A model generated the notes under the pieces. It did no database searches. It saw nothing but the letters and a program-made list of their open reading frames with translations, and had not been told where the DNA came from. Shown one piece after another: positions 1-12,285 of a stretch of DNA of 64,000 bases. The stretch is from Rallus limicola (Eukaryota > Chordata > Aves > Gruiformes > Rallidae). The translations under genes and the position numbers were made by a program. Where the stretch lies: the NCBI GenBank assembly GCA_022605955.1, contig JAKCOZ010000007.1, positions 34,140,991 through 34,204,990 on the forward strand. Direction: 5' to 3'. The stretch's first letter is position 1; every line of letters starts with the position of its first letter.

Positions 1-529
1 TATGTATTAGATCTCAGAATGAGTCTGAACTCTCACAACCTTTCACACTGAGGATGTGTCCTCCCTTAACCCTGTGCTGCACAGCTATTTGCTCAAGAAT
101 GTTTCCTTCTCTTTCCTTTCTGCCTGCACAGAGAAAAATAAAATCCAAAACAGTTCTACAAACCATAAACGCTGTAAGTGAACAATAAATTTATAATGGC
201 CTTCAAGCTGTTTTGCCCTTGCAAAGCCATCTGGCCCTTCAGTATCCAGAGACTGCAGCCAGACCAACCAGGGGGAGGGATTACCTCAACAATCCTTTAT
301 TTCTCCAACTTAGGCTCAGCACAAGGTAGGGGAGTAAGGTCCGGCCAAAAGGGATGCCATGACAAGGTTGTAACACCAAGCACCCTGATGCCCATGCCTA
401 CATTCATCTACTAGACACATAAAACACAGCACAGCTTTGATTATACACTTGCAGTACAGAAAAGCTTTCTTTCAGTACTGGCAGGTTTTTGTTCTTTTAT
501 TTAGAAAATTCTGGGACGAAACAGGCAAT
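1..529. other. unique sequence, no gene seen
   Basis: No repeat, RNA gene or convincing exon is visible. The stretch ends at the 5-bp target duplication that precedes the LTR. Confidence 0.5.
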
Positions 530-534
530 ATGCT
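530..534. repeat. target-site duplication, left copy (ATGCT)
   Basis: The five bases ATGCT lie immediately before the TG terminus of the LTR and recur exactly after its CA terminus at 1168-1172. A 5-bp duplication is typical of ERVL-type integration. Confidence 0.85.
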
Positions 535-835
535 TGTTGTGGTTTAATCCCAGATGGCAACAAAGCCCCATGCAACTACTGGTTCTCTCCCCCTGTACAG
601 GGATGGGGGAATAGAACCAGAAGGGAAAAATGAGAAAACTTGTGGGTTGAGATAAAATGTTTCACAGGGAAATCAAAACTTGCACACACAAGCAAATCAA
701 ACCAAGGAATTAACTCTCCACTTCCCATAGGCAGACAGGTGTTCAGCCACCTCCAGGACATCAGGGCTCCATCACATGTAACAGTGACTTCGAAAGACAA
801 ATGCCATCACTGTGAGTGCCACACCGCGCACACCC

Positions 836-869
<34 letters not shown>

Positions 870-1167
870 TTCCTTCTTCCCCAGCTTTATCTGCTGAGCA
901 TGACATCATATGGTATGCAATAGCCCTTTGTCCAGTTGGGGTCAGCTGTCCTGGCTGCCTCCCTGCCCAACTTCTTGTGCACCCCCAGCCTCCTCACTGG
1001 CGGAGTGGGGTGAGAAGCAGAAAAGGCCTTGGCTCCATGTAAACCCTGCTCAGCAGGAATGAAAACATCCCTGTGTTATCAGCACTGTTTTCAGCACAGA
1101 CCCAAACCATAGCGCCATACTAGTTACTATGGAGAAAATTAACTCTAACCCAGCCCAAACCAGCACA
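535..1167 (-). mobile_element. solo LTR of an endogenous retrovirus (ERVL-like, avian)
   Basis: The element starts TGTTGTGGTTTAA and ends CAGCACA, so it has TG...CA termini, and a perfect ATGCT duplication flanks it. The overall pattern matches an LTR family that is abundant in neoavian genomes and is recalled here from memory. Promoter polarity puts it on the minus strand. A CRE-like site (plus-strand TGACATCA, 901-908) lies upstream of a decayed TATA region (plus-strand 885-892). The CRE differs from the usual palindrome by one CpG-type change and the TATA box is damaged, so the promoter is probably inactive. No internal gag, pol or env sequence adjoins it, which indicates recombination between two LTRs leaving one. 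A CA microsatellite has expanded inside it. The family name is uncertain; its identity as an LTR is not. Confidence 0.9.
836..869. repeat. (CA)n microsatellite inside the LTR
   Basis: An almost pure CA run of about 34 bases, preceded by imperfect CGCA/CCCGCA units. It lies in the part of the LTR between the degraded TATA region and the plus-strand left end. Confidence 0.95.
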
Positions 1168-1172
1168 ATGCT
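1168..1172. repeat. target-site duplication, right copy (ATGCT)
   Basis: Exact match to 530-534, directly after the LTR terminus. Confidence 0.85.
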
Positions 1173-4100
1173 GAGTTTACAATGCTACATGGACGTAATT
1201 ATAGACGAGAGTGGCTTGAAACACAAGGGAGAAAAAAAGATCAAAGAACGTAGAACTGAGAAGGTTGAAACAGCTCTGACCCCATCAATCCACAGCAAGC
1301 AATTGGATCAAGCTAGAAGACTGTTACTTCATGAAGACAAGCAAACATACTCAGAAGAGTGACTAAAAGGAGCCATTTTGTTAGACAAATGCAAACCTTG
1401 TTTAATAATATACATGTAAGTGAAGATCAAACTACGGCTGAGATTATGATCAAGACATTGGAAAAAACTTAATTCTAGATAGAATTAAACTTTTGAGAGA
1501 GACCTTATGACATTTGACAAGATATCATATGGCAACTCAAAAAGAAGGAGAAAGGGGCTTTTAAGGCTTTAAGAACAGAATTGACAACTGTTGAATCAAC
1601 TATATTGTTTGGGGAATTTATGGTATCCTTAATTTGAGGCAAAAGTTTTGATGGAGAACCAAAACCAAGAAAAAGATTGTAGAAAAGTTTTTGAGTTCAG
1701 TTTGGAAAAGGCAATTAGACCCTAAGTGGAGAACACCACTTGGAGATTTGAGTCTCTGGAAGAAAACAGGTCACATTCTGAGGATCGGGTTAGGTAAAGG
1801 AGCAACTGGTAGAAAATAGAAATCTCAGAAAAGGAATGGGAAAATGGTGCACAAAAGTTTGAAGCACTGTACAAAGAGTAGAGGAAAACACAGACTAACT
1901 TTATGTCTAGCCTTTATAAAGAGCTGCTGTATTTTATAGTGAGAAAAATAATTTTGCAAAATCCTATTGGAAAGACAGAATTTACCAAAATGCATGTCAA
2001 GTACATTACCTCTACACAAGCAGGCATGATTCATTATGAGAAAGATTTAAGTGATACCTCAATGGAGCAGATTTTTACATCACTCACTATCATATGTCTT
2101 ACTGATTTTAGATTGGGTGCACCAAGCAGTGTGATACCTAATTTACCATACAGAGTGTGCAGACAGAACCAATATCACCAATGCTCAGGTCATACAGGGG
2201 ACAAATCACTTCTGTGCCTTCTTGTTATGCTTTTTTTTATCCATAAACAACATCATTGTTAAATACAACCACTGGACACGCAATCTGACATGTAAAATCT
2301 TTCTTTGTGAGCCACATCACACCACCAGCAGTGATGATGGGTCACAGGCCACAATTGCCAGGGCTGTTTTGCAGAGAAAAGCTTGATTTTAAAATAGTGT
2401 TATTTCATATCTACAATAGCTACTTTTTATTGCTACTATTAAAAAAATACTCTTACAGGGGTGCTTAAAAGTATCAGATCTGGAGTTCTCTTTGATGATG
2501 CTGAACTGAGCAATACCCTCTGAACAGGCTGCCACCTGCAGAGAGCACTTCAGACCGGACTGGAATGTTATTTTTGGTGCCAATGCTAAACGCTGGGGCA
2601 TTCTCACAAAAAGGGGAACCAGAAAATTTACCATGATCGTGAATAACATGAATTTAATGGAGCCACAGGACGCCAGACTAGTATATTACATCAGAGGACA
2701 GTAGTCTCATGTGAAGTAGCCTCCCTCCCACGAGGTGATTAACTAATGGAAGACAGACCTACAGCTTCTGTAACAAAAGGAAGAGGGGGAAAAAAGAATA
2801 AGTCTGAACCCTGGACACCAAAACCAAAATCAACAGAAGTGAGGGGTAAAGCAAGGGAAGGCAGAACACTGAGCAAAGTAGAGTTAAAATTCATGAGCTG
2901 CTTGGGACATCCACAGGACAGAGGTGGTCAGCTCGGAGACTGTTTGAGAGCTGGTGAAGCCTCATTAGAAACCTCAGTTTTGCTCCTGAGTGGGGATGAG
3001 TTGTTGGAGTAATTGGCTCTTTAGGAAGTTTCAGATAAAATATCACATAGTCCCTCCCAGCACGTTTGAGTTGAAAGCAGCTGTTGAGGGAGTCAGCACT
3101 GATGTCAGTGACTTGAACAGCACACAAAGATCTCCTGTCCTTCCTTCAAAGCTCTTTCCTAAAAAGATCTTTTTTGCTGATCTCTAATTGCATTAAGGAA
3201 TCAGGACAGTTCTCCTCTCCAGACCCAAATTCTCCTTAGTTCTGCCCTAAGACCACTTCCCCTCAACAGTTTAAGCCTTTCCTTTTTTCAAATCTTCTCA
3301 TTCCTCTGTTCTCCACAAACATCTGGGACACTTACAGGCCACATGTTCCATTTCCTTCAAGGCAGCAGGGAACATGGGGACCTGCTGCTGCTGTGGATTG
3401 CCCTATTAACACACTTGGCAGGGCTTTATACAGTGAATGTAAAGTGTTTGATCCAGCTGATACTGAATTTGGATTCCTTACATGATGCTACGCATCGTCT
3501 TTCCAGCTTTTGGAATTTACTGAAAATATAACCTAAAAATGCACCCTGTACCCACTTGAAGTTAGGAAGGAATATTTAGGATACAGTATTAGTACGTACA
3601 TGCTGAAGTAAAGGTCACAGCTTCTTTCTGCACCTTTAAATACATCGTGTGCTCAGCCCTCTTCTGATGTGTTCATTCAGCAAACAAAAAAGCTGTAACT
3701 GGAGGTGCCAGAAGCCATACCCCAAGTACACAGCACACCAAGGGCTCTGAGAAACTGTGGCCTGTAAACAGGGGCTATTGAATCTCTCTCAGCCGCCAAA
3801 AAAGAGGATAATAGCTTCACTTCATCTTTTGGCATTAGCAAGAAAATGCTTTCTTTAGAATTGAAGTAGCATTTGGCTGCTACCGTGATAGAAAAGCTCT
3901 CAGAAAATGAGTGATGCTGAGCTGGAAGGATGTTTTGTGGAAGGCTGATAAGTAAGATGAGCCTCACATTGATCATGTTGATCTGCCTGGTGCTTAATGA
4001 ACACCGTCCAGGGGAGCTCCAGGAGGTGCAGGGGTCTGCAATCACATTATTGAAGGTGATCTGTTCACTGATCATTGAAGATGACTCGAAGAGATCAAGT

Positions 4101-4598
4101 TGGGGCCACCTAGACCATATTATCTCCTAATCTGGAAGAACTTAAATTTGCCACCGCAGAGGGTATCTTTCCATATTTGTTAAAGGGACTGTTTCAAAGG
4201 TTTTAACAAAACTTTCAAGAAACATTTCTGGAGTACTGTGCTTGAGGTCACAGATCTCACTTTTCAGAGCTGAAGGCCAATCACTGTTTCTTTGTCTCAG
4301 TGTCCCAGGGGCGAAGATTCAGCTAACAGCAGAGGACCAGGCAAGACCTCTGTGCTGTGCTAAGAAACGCCTCCTGGCTTCTGAGCTTTACACGGTAACT
4401 GCTGAAGGGGGGCTTTGTGGGGGACATCGGGTTGGTTGAGCTGAAGGATATTTCCCACACAAATGGAAGGGAAAAGAGAGGAATGGGTTCTCTGGCTCCT
4501 GCCAGGAAGAAAAATCAAGGGATAACTGTAGCTTCCATTTCAACTTATCACAGAGGGGAAAATGTCAACATTTCAAAGTGGCTATCTAGGTTCATAAT
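1173..4598. other. unique AT-rich sequence, no gene seen
   Basis: Both strands have frequent stops. The longest open frames are about 120-130 codons (1903-2262 on plus, 3677-4075 on minus) and show no recognisable domain. No CR1 or LTR fragment was recognised. Confidence 0.5.
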
Positions 4599-4632
4599 TA
4601 AGTAATTTTAAAAGATATTTTAAAATTACTTA
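4599..4632. repeat. perfect AT-rich inverted repeat, 15-bp arms
   Basis: The arm 4599-4613 (TAAGTAATTTTAAAA) is the exact reverse complement of 4618-4632, with a GATA loop at 4614-4617. Pairing stops abruptly outside the arms. It is a potential cruciform or hairpin. No terminal repeats or target duplication suggest a transposon. Confidence 0.9.
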
Positions 4633-4764
4633 CATATGATTGAAACTGGATTAAGAAACTTTATTCACCTATAACACCGACTGTTCTCCACTGGGCCACA
4701 TCAGGTAAATGAGTTCGGCTTTGGATCACCAAAAAGAGCACTGAGGACTGCACATTCGCAAGGG

Positions 4765-4788
4765 ATCACTAAACATCAGTTTAGTGAT
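4765..4788. repeat. perfect inverted repeat, 10-bp arms
   Basis: ATCACTAAAC (4765-4774) pairs exactly with GTTTAGTGAT (4779-4788) across the loop ATCA. It lies about 130 bases after the 15-bp hairpin. Confidence 0.85.
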
Positions 4789-7700
4789 AAGAGAAAGAAA
4801 CTCTTTTAGTCTGAATGAAGATTAATCTGAGCAAGAAAGCTTTACGGACACAAGGAAGAAACCCACCTGATACATAGGATCAAATACCAGCTGAGGGAGG
4901 ATTAAGAGTATTAAACACAAGGTTACGATGGAGTGATGATAAAGGTATCTGATAAGTTAAAGCATCAGGCTTTCTGCACATGCGTATGCCACAGATCTGA
5001 ATCTTCATTGCTTTGCCATTTATTTTCACCTGCGATAAGATGGGTGTAACATTCTGAGTTGGCAATAATTTACAGCCCCTTTGAAAGGGTGTAAGAGATG
5101 AGTGTAAATGATTGCCAGGAACCAGGGTGTGGTGAGAGATGCATTGACCAGCTTCCAACATTAGAAATAGCTTTTTTTTTTTTTCCTTTCTATTTAATAA
5201 CTTCCCAAAGGGACACACTCATTTCTAGTCCTGGGAAAACACATTTTAAAGTTATGATATTATTATGTAGCAAAAAAGCTATTTTGCATCATTTATTATT
5301 TATTCACTGAGGCCTTGAGAGCACTTGAGTTTCATCCATGCATGCAGAAAAGATACTTTCCAGTCCCAAGAAATTTATTAGCTAAGACATTTGCTATAAC
5401 TAAACTTGCGTCAGATTTACTTAACAGATTTCTAAATTGATTTAAATGGTGCAACTGTGGACTTTCTGTGGACAATGTAAGCTTAGCTTAAATGTTTCAT
5501 ACAGAAATTTAGTATCCGTAATTACTGACTATAATCAAGTAAACTGAAATGAAACTCTTGAGTTTAAGATGGTTTTTATGTGGGTTGTGTAACTGGATGT
5601 ATAAGTGAATTGCAAACCAAATTTTTCAAAGGCATCGTTTCTCTAAAAAATCAGTTTTGAAAGAAGTGATTTTTTTGTCTAGAAAACTCCTTGTAAAATA
5701 TTAATCGGCTTCTCCTCCACCATGTTGCTGCATGACTTTACACTTAGCTGCAGCTGCCTAGGTTTTTATAAGGTGTTAATAAATCTACCCACACTATTTT
5801 TAAATAATTTGTCAGAGAAATGCTTTCTCATTCATTCCATGAAGACTGAATCTGTCTGGGAAGTACTTGGCTGCTCTACAGATGGGCACTCAGAAAACCC
5901 CTTGATAAGGATAGCTGGTTGTGTTGTAACCAAAAATAGTTTCTGCCTTTATTAAGGACACACACAAAATGGAAAATCTGACAGTGAAGAGATGCTGAGC
6001 ACCTGTGCGTGTGGCTAATCAGAGCTGAGCCAAAAGTAGCTTCCAGCCTGGCAACCTCTCTGCTGCTTCCTCGTCTTCCTCTCATACAAGTTTAGTTTCT
6101 GTGGACAAGGGGAATGGGCTAGACACCTCCCACAAAATCCCTTCGGGCCCTGATTTCTATTGCTTACAGTGAGAAGTTGAACTTTCTGAAAGGAAAGGAC
6201 ACTGGGCGCAGAGAGGCAGGGGCAGAGAGAATGAAGGAGTAGTCAAAAGAGATGTCTGGTTGTGCAAGCAAGATGGGGTCATTAACTGGTAAGCCTCTGC
6301 TGCAGCTAGGACAACTTCTGGCCAGAATGGCTGGAAATTATGTCTATTGTCTTGAAAAAGGTAAAGGAGGTCTACGGACATTTCCCAAAAGTGACTGCTG
6401 CTCACTGCAGTGGCCCAGAGAAGCCCGCTGTGAGTGGCTGAGCTTACCTTTGAGCTTACCTGAGCTTACCTTTGCACCCTGAATGTCTTAGTAGGTCTTA
6501 CGCGGGTTTTTTGTTGAGGAATTGAAATCAAAGGCCTTTACACCACATGAAGTTCAACCTGGCAGCCTATGGCAGCGGATGAATGAGAAAACACCATCTC
6601 CTGTAAGAACACAGATCAGGAGACCGGCATATTTGTGTTTAGTCTAACCTCTTGAGAAGGAGGTTTATAGTCTTAGGTCAGAAAATGTGAGAGCAGTTTA
6701 ACACACTGCTCTTTCTGTGACACGACTAAGTGCTTAGGTGAAAATTACACCATTAGAAAGCAGCCATTATCAAATGGCACATTTGCAAGTCAGAATTTAA
6801 AATGCAAAAAGGAACGATAAATGTATAATTTGAAGACACAGGTTCAGAAAGTCCTTACAGAGACATGCTCTTGCCTAATTTCTCTGTGTCTTCTGTCAAG
6901 GCTCCCTTCCATTTGTGACACAAGGCAGCCACTGCAGTAAGCACAGACACTGCTGATGGACCAGAGGCTCCTCAGCACCCAGCTCACTTCCCAGTTAGGA
7001 ACCAAAGGCTGGGCTGCACAGGTTCACCACACCTCCTCCTGTTCTCTTCAGGGACCTGTGGACCTTCCACTCCTAATGACGGATTCAGATGCAACTTGTA
7101 CTTGGTCTTGCTGCAAACACCTTCTGGGTGTGCTGGGCAGGATGTTCTCCTAAGACATGAGGACAGCAGGTTCAAATGCCCCAGGGTTCATGACTAGCTA
7201 TGTGCCACAGACATTTGGTCCCATGGGATAAGGGCACTGAATGAAGAAATAGCTCAATAGGCCGCCGCAGTCAGGGCTGTGTGAACCATGAAATGACAAC
7301 ATTCTGCATGTGTTCGTAGCATATTTTATCTACTTATCTCAAAAAGCTTTCTGCATCCTGCTTACAGTGTCAGAAATTAATTTGACTCTCACTCCCAGGT
7401 TTATGGCAAGGCCAGTGAAAGCTCCAGTGCATTTGTGGATTGAACACCTATTTATGTGGGTGTGAGAAACAACACCCTTGGCATTGATGGCTTCCTACTG
7501 AGCAAGGAATATTGCAACTACAGTGAGTATCCAACCCACAAGCAGCAGTGGCCAAACAAATGAGGAACTCCCTTGGGTTCACGCTATCTCCCTCTCTGCG
7601 TTTCCATACTTAGAGCCTGATCTTGCATCCATTAAGAAAGGTGGAAACACTCCAAGTGCTTTTGGTGGGAGCAAATGCCTGCTTCTATACGCTCCAGCCT

Positions 7701-9590
7701 CCTGGGGTGTATATATTGTAGATTGTATTCAATCTTCATGCCTGTATGTATTTTCTAAGCAGTTTCAGTTTTTATAAACTCTGGAGTTTGCAGCTTTGTC
7801 AGCAATGACAATGACAAGTTTTGTTCCAACTAGTGTGTTCCCAGGGAAAGTTTTTTATAAAGAAATGTGGCTTCCCGATGAAATAAAAAAAGGAACAAAA
7901 ACTCAACAAACCAAAACAACTGTTCTGTTGAAAAAAATCTTCATTGATTCTGTCTTTTGAGCAAATTCAAAGGCTCATCTTGCCTTCAGGTGCCCTGCAC
8001 ATTCAGGAACCACCTGATACTATAGCAAGTATACTCTTCTTCAGTCCACCTCCTGCAAGCAAGTGTGCATCCTCATTCTAGCTGGAGAGGGATGACAAAC
8101 TCTCTCTGGTCATTTGTTCTTGCTCATCCTGCACAGACAGCAGTAGAGACTTCCAGATCCTTTTTTGGCTGCTTTTTGGGACAAAAGTTAGCAGCCTTTA
8201 GAAGTTCTTCTGGATGTAGCACTTCAGCTCTGACAGTGCCCTCAGTATAAAAAGCAAGCACCTATACGTAGTCTTTGAAGCTTAATGGGAATTTCAAATG
8301 CCTTCTTCTAGATTTGCATACTTTATTGATTTTGCCTGCTTCTATCCACGCTATGCACTCCTCCATGTATTTCCCAGTCTTTGGATACTAGCCTATAGCA
8401 TATGTTCCCCATTTAGCTCTTCCTTAATTCTTGTTGGCATTGTGTCTGTGGCAAAGGAGAAGCAAAACAGTTGCTTTGTGAGAAAATGTTTGCTTGCAGA
8501 ACAAACTTTTCTTTATGTTTGTATGTGAAAACAGTCAAAGCCTTTATATTTTCTTTTGAGATAGACAGATTTGCAGGGACAATGTCTTTCATGACCATTT
8601 ACGTTATGAAGCAACATAATGGAAATTATCTAATAAAAATTAAGTAGAAGACCATGTGTTAAGGTGTCTTAAACTACTTGTGTGTTTCATGTGTATATAA
8701 CCAAAAAACTTCTTCACTGATGCTGGAATCTTAAAAATGCGAGAAAAAAAGATTTCTTCAAACAAATTGCCTTGCCCATAATGAAAAGTTCTTGAAAAAA
8801 AGTTATTTAGCTAATATTTCAATATCTGTCACCAGTTTGCAAAGTACTAGTCTGTAAGTCCCATAGTAAATAAACCTACCTGGAAACCTTCAGAGAGAAA
8901 GGACCAGGAACCTAGGGAGAAAGCAATGTGTACCAAGTAAGCATTTGCAAATCTCACCTGGTAGAAAGAGGGCTTGGAGATACGCATATACAAAGACTGA
9001 ATGGAGAAGATATTAGAAGACCACAAATTTGGGTGTGGTGGGTGGATAGAAGACCCGACACCAGCATCACCAAGTATAAAATCAGACAGGAGTAATTCAG
9101 AGTAGCTGTGGGACTCTTTTTGTCAATGGCTGAACACATATACCATTGATGTCAACTCTGATAATTAGAAGGTTTTGCCATATCCTTGGAAGCTGTATAA
9201 TGGAAGCTGATACAGACCCGACCTGGAATGTTTTTAGTAGGGAATAATGTCCCAGTAATTGCAGGTGCTCTGTTATTTCCCAGATTATGGACAAAAAATA
9301 CAATTTCTGCTTTCATCAGATTTAGAGGAGGGCTATGCTGGTAAAAAAAAAAACAAAAAACCCAAACCAAAACACAAAAGGAATCCTCAAATGCACAGAC
9401 ATGTGAGACACCTTCTTTCCCAAGACTGGAAAACACTATGGAAATGTCATGGCTTTAGCTCTTGCAGAAAATCCACAAGACTGATATCAGAGCTCTTTGT
9501 AGAAGACACTGGCAAGGACGAGGCCTATCATTTCAACCCTCCATACCCTCTTGCCTTTACCATTATTTCTTGATGTCAAGCCAAGGTGGT
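4789..9590. other. unique sequence, no gene seen
   Basis: Apart from the short tandem repeat at 6439-6473 and a T-rich run near 5170-5187, nothing is recognisable. Open frames are below about 115 codons and lack known motifs. Confidence 0.5.
6439..6473 (-). repeat. three tandem TGAGCTTACCT units (splice-donor-like on minus)
   Basis: The unit TGAGCTTACC starts at 6439, 6451 and 6461, giving spacings of 12 and 10 bases. On the minus strand each unit reads AGGTAAGCTCA, which fits a 5' splice-site consensus. This is most likely replication slippage. No flanking exon could be defined. Confidence 0.75.
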
Positions 9591-9655
9591 GGGAGGGAGG
9601 GGGGGTGTTGGTGGTAAAGGGGTGGAAGGGGGGGTCTTTTCAAGGGAGTGAAGGG
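9591..9655 (+). repeat. G-rich tract with G-quadruplex motif
   Basis: 9591-9605 reads GGGAGGGAGGGGGGG, so four G3 tracts with one-base loops are possible. Further G4 and G7 runs lie at 9619-9622 and 9628-9634. Loops this short favour a stable parallel quadruplex. This is a sequence-level prediction only. Confidence 0.8.
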
Positions 9656-12263
9656 GACAGCAAGCTCTTAATTCAGTTAACGATTGCAGGAAGTGGTTTG
9701 TCAGTTTAGAGGTAGTCCCTGCTTAAAGCCGGTGCCCTTCTCAGAAATGAACTTGCAGTTCTCTAAAGACAGATTGCGCAAAACACCAGGGGGCCCTCGG
9801 GAACCTGCAGCCACCATTCCCCAGGCAAGGAGCTCCAGAAGAGCCGTGAAATGCCCCCCCTTTTGTGCAGCTGCTCTGTGGACTAAACCAACGCTCAGTG
9901 GAGCGGGTCTCTTATGCAAGTTCTCAGGTTTCATATCCGCAGTGACCAAATTTTGTTAAAAATACAGCAGCTGCTCCTGTCATTTTCTTTCCATGTAATT
10001 TTAACCTTAACTTCAAACTGCACATGCATTGTCTGCCTTTCATGGGTGGCAAAGGGAGGTTTGCATAAAGTGGAGGGCTTACCAGCAGTTGCCAGCGCTG
10101 GCACAAAAGGATTGGGTCCCTCCAACGTATGTCATAGATTGCACAGGCATGTTAGCAAAGTACAGTGAGTGATGGATGTGCTAGGTGATAATCAGAGCAG
10201 TCTGTTCAGGCAACGGGGCAAGGTAGGAGTCATCTGGGTACAATTGCAACAAAACAGGAAATTGGGAGTGAAATCAGATGGCACTTCAATGAATAACTCC
10301 CAGGTTGCCTTGAGCAATAGCGAGGATCTGATCAATGTAACTATAGAGTATCAGGATGTCTCTTCCACATTCCCAGGCACTGTACAATAAATCCTTTCAT
10401 CAGGCCCTCTAACACACCCTGTGAGAGCATTATATTCACCCTTAAGGAATCACTTCAGCTAATCCATCTGAATGACAACATTTTGCACTGGTGTAAATCT
10501 AGATTATCTGCACTGATGTCAACAGCTTGGCTCACAGCTTAAAGTCCTTGCAACTGGAGAACAGAGACTTTGCATTATTTTCAACCCCGTGGTTCCCCAG
10601 TTAATTTGTACTCCTTTTATTAACCAAAATCTCAGAAACTGTCCCAAAGGTGAGGTGAGTGCTCAATATAAGCCAGTTTCTCATCCTTGGTAGAAGTAAC
10701 TACTTCATGAGAAGACACCTTAGAGTAGGTCCACCTTGATTCATAACCACAGACCAGACATGGCCAAACATCACACAACACAAGTGTTATTGGGAGCATT
10801 ATGGTCCCATTTCCATCCCTACTCCTACCTTAACAATTATATATCTGTCCTAAGGCACAACAGCAAAAGGCTGGCTGTCCTTTCCTCAGTGGTGGTGATT
10901 GCATCTGATTAGAGGAACATGTCAGTCCATCACTGCCCTGTCACTGTGTCTTTCCAGACTTCAGAAATCACAGCTTGCTTGTTGTTTTCTCTCACAGATT
11001 TTTACCCTATTGTAGGCCAAACACTTGAGGCAAAAATAAAAGTGTTGTGCTTTTTTCTCTTTTAGAATCCCTTTAGTTCGGTTGGGTTTTAGGTCTTTGG
11101 GATTTTTTTACCAATAAGGGCTTCAGTGCCACACAGCAGAGAGGGAAGGGCAGATTTTAAGGTGTTATAGACAGCAAGGCCACAAAGTATGGTACTAGCC
11201 CTTCCACAGACATCTCAAGCCAGAGTGTCTTTTGTGACTAGTGGCTTAGTCTGATCTCCCCTGGCAGCAGGTCCATGAGCTTTCCCCTTGAAGGCTGGAA
11301 GAGCTATGGGGACAGGAACCTACCTGGTCCATACTGCAAAGAAATGGAGAATGAAGGGGGCAGGGGAAGTGTAAAAAATATACAACAGATATCAATTCAC
11401 CCTGAAGTGGATATTCCAAAGCAAGTGGTATTTCTTTAGCAAGAGTTCAACTGTCTTATTAAAATAGCTTTTCTCCATGGAAAGCTGATATCACCATGCC
11501 CTCTCCTGGCCAGTGGCACCTCCGCAGCCTATTTGCATTTTTTTTTCCTTTTCCTATCTCTTCCTGAAGTATTTTCCCTTAAAGTGCCCTCCTTATTAAA
11601 AAATGCCTTTCCACGCTTCTCTCTTTCTTTCCTTCTCAGTTTCACAGGCAAAGACACCTTTAAGTGATCTACAGACAACTGTTCTGGTGAAAAAAGCTCG
11701 AGGAGATAGCATGACATCTCAGAAGCTTCCCAGCACCACATACCTGCCATGTCATGGCTGGTCTCAGCTGCATCTCTGAGTGCAGGAGCTTGTTCTGGCC
11801 TAAGGAAGAAAGGTGGTTTGAAATGTTGCTGGCACACACAGGACCACAAACATCCAGGTAGTTCGTTTGTGGTGCCAGCACATCACACTGTCCCTAGGAT
11901 CACTTCCCTAAATGTTGCTCGTGGACTCTACACATGTAAGTCCTCCTCAGACTCATCCAACAAAAAGCACAATGCCACAGATGTGGCCTTGAATCACTGG
12001 CTTGTTTGTTACTGAACCTTTCCCCATGTACCTCCTGCATCCTTTTAATGGCAAGCATGAGCTTTCAGGAGAACTCATAAGATGGTCATATATGGACGCG
12101 CATGGGACAGTCTGCACAGCTCAGACTCATGAATGAGTGGGGTCTGTCTTTCCAGCCTCCACTTTCCCAGTTGTGGCCCGTTCTTGTGTTCCCTGCTTAC
12201 GTTAAATTCCCTCACTGGGCCTTTCTTGTGTAATTTAGACTGAGATTTTCTCCCCTTTCTCTT
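9656..12263. other. unique sequence with one CTCF-like site
   Basis: No repeat or exon was recognised apart from the CTCF-like motif at 9784-9797. A donor-like GAGGTGAGTG occurs near 10654 without a clear exon before it. Confidence 0.5.
9784..9797 (+). promoter_or_regulatory. CTCF-like binding motif
   Basis: CACCAGGGGGCCCT differs from the usual core CACCAGGGGGCGCT at one position. The motif is short and was found by eye. Occupancy and a role as insulator or loop anchor are inference. Confidence 0.3.
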
Positions 12264-12285
12264 CCCTCCCTCCCCTCCGCCCCCC
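12264..12285 (-). repeat. C-rich tract, G-quadruplex motif on minus strand
   Basis: On the plus strand there are C3, C3, C4 and C6 runs separated by T, T and TCCG. The minus strand therefore carries four G-tracts with short loops. The surrounding 12250-12290 is almost pure pyrimidine. Confidence 0.75.

Noticed and set aside
836..869. CRISPR-like or satellite repeat
   Set aside because: It is a simple CA microsatellite. No spacer-repeat array exists anywhere in the window.
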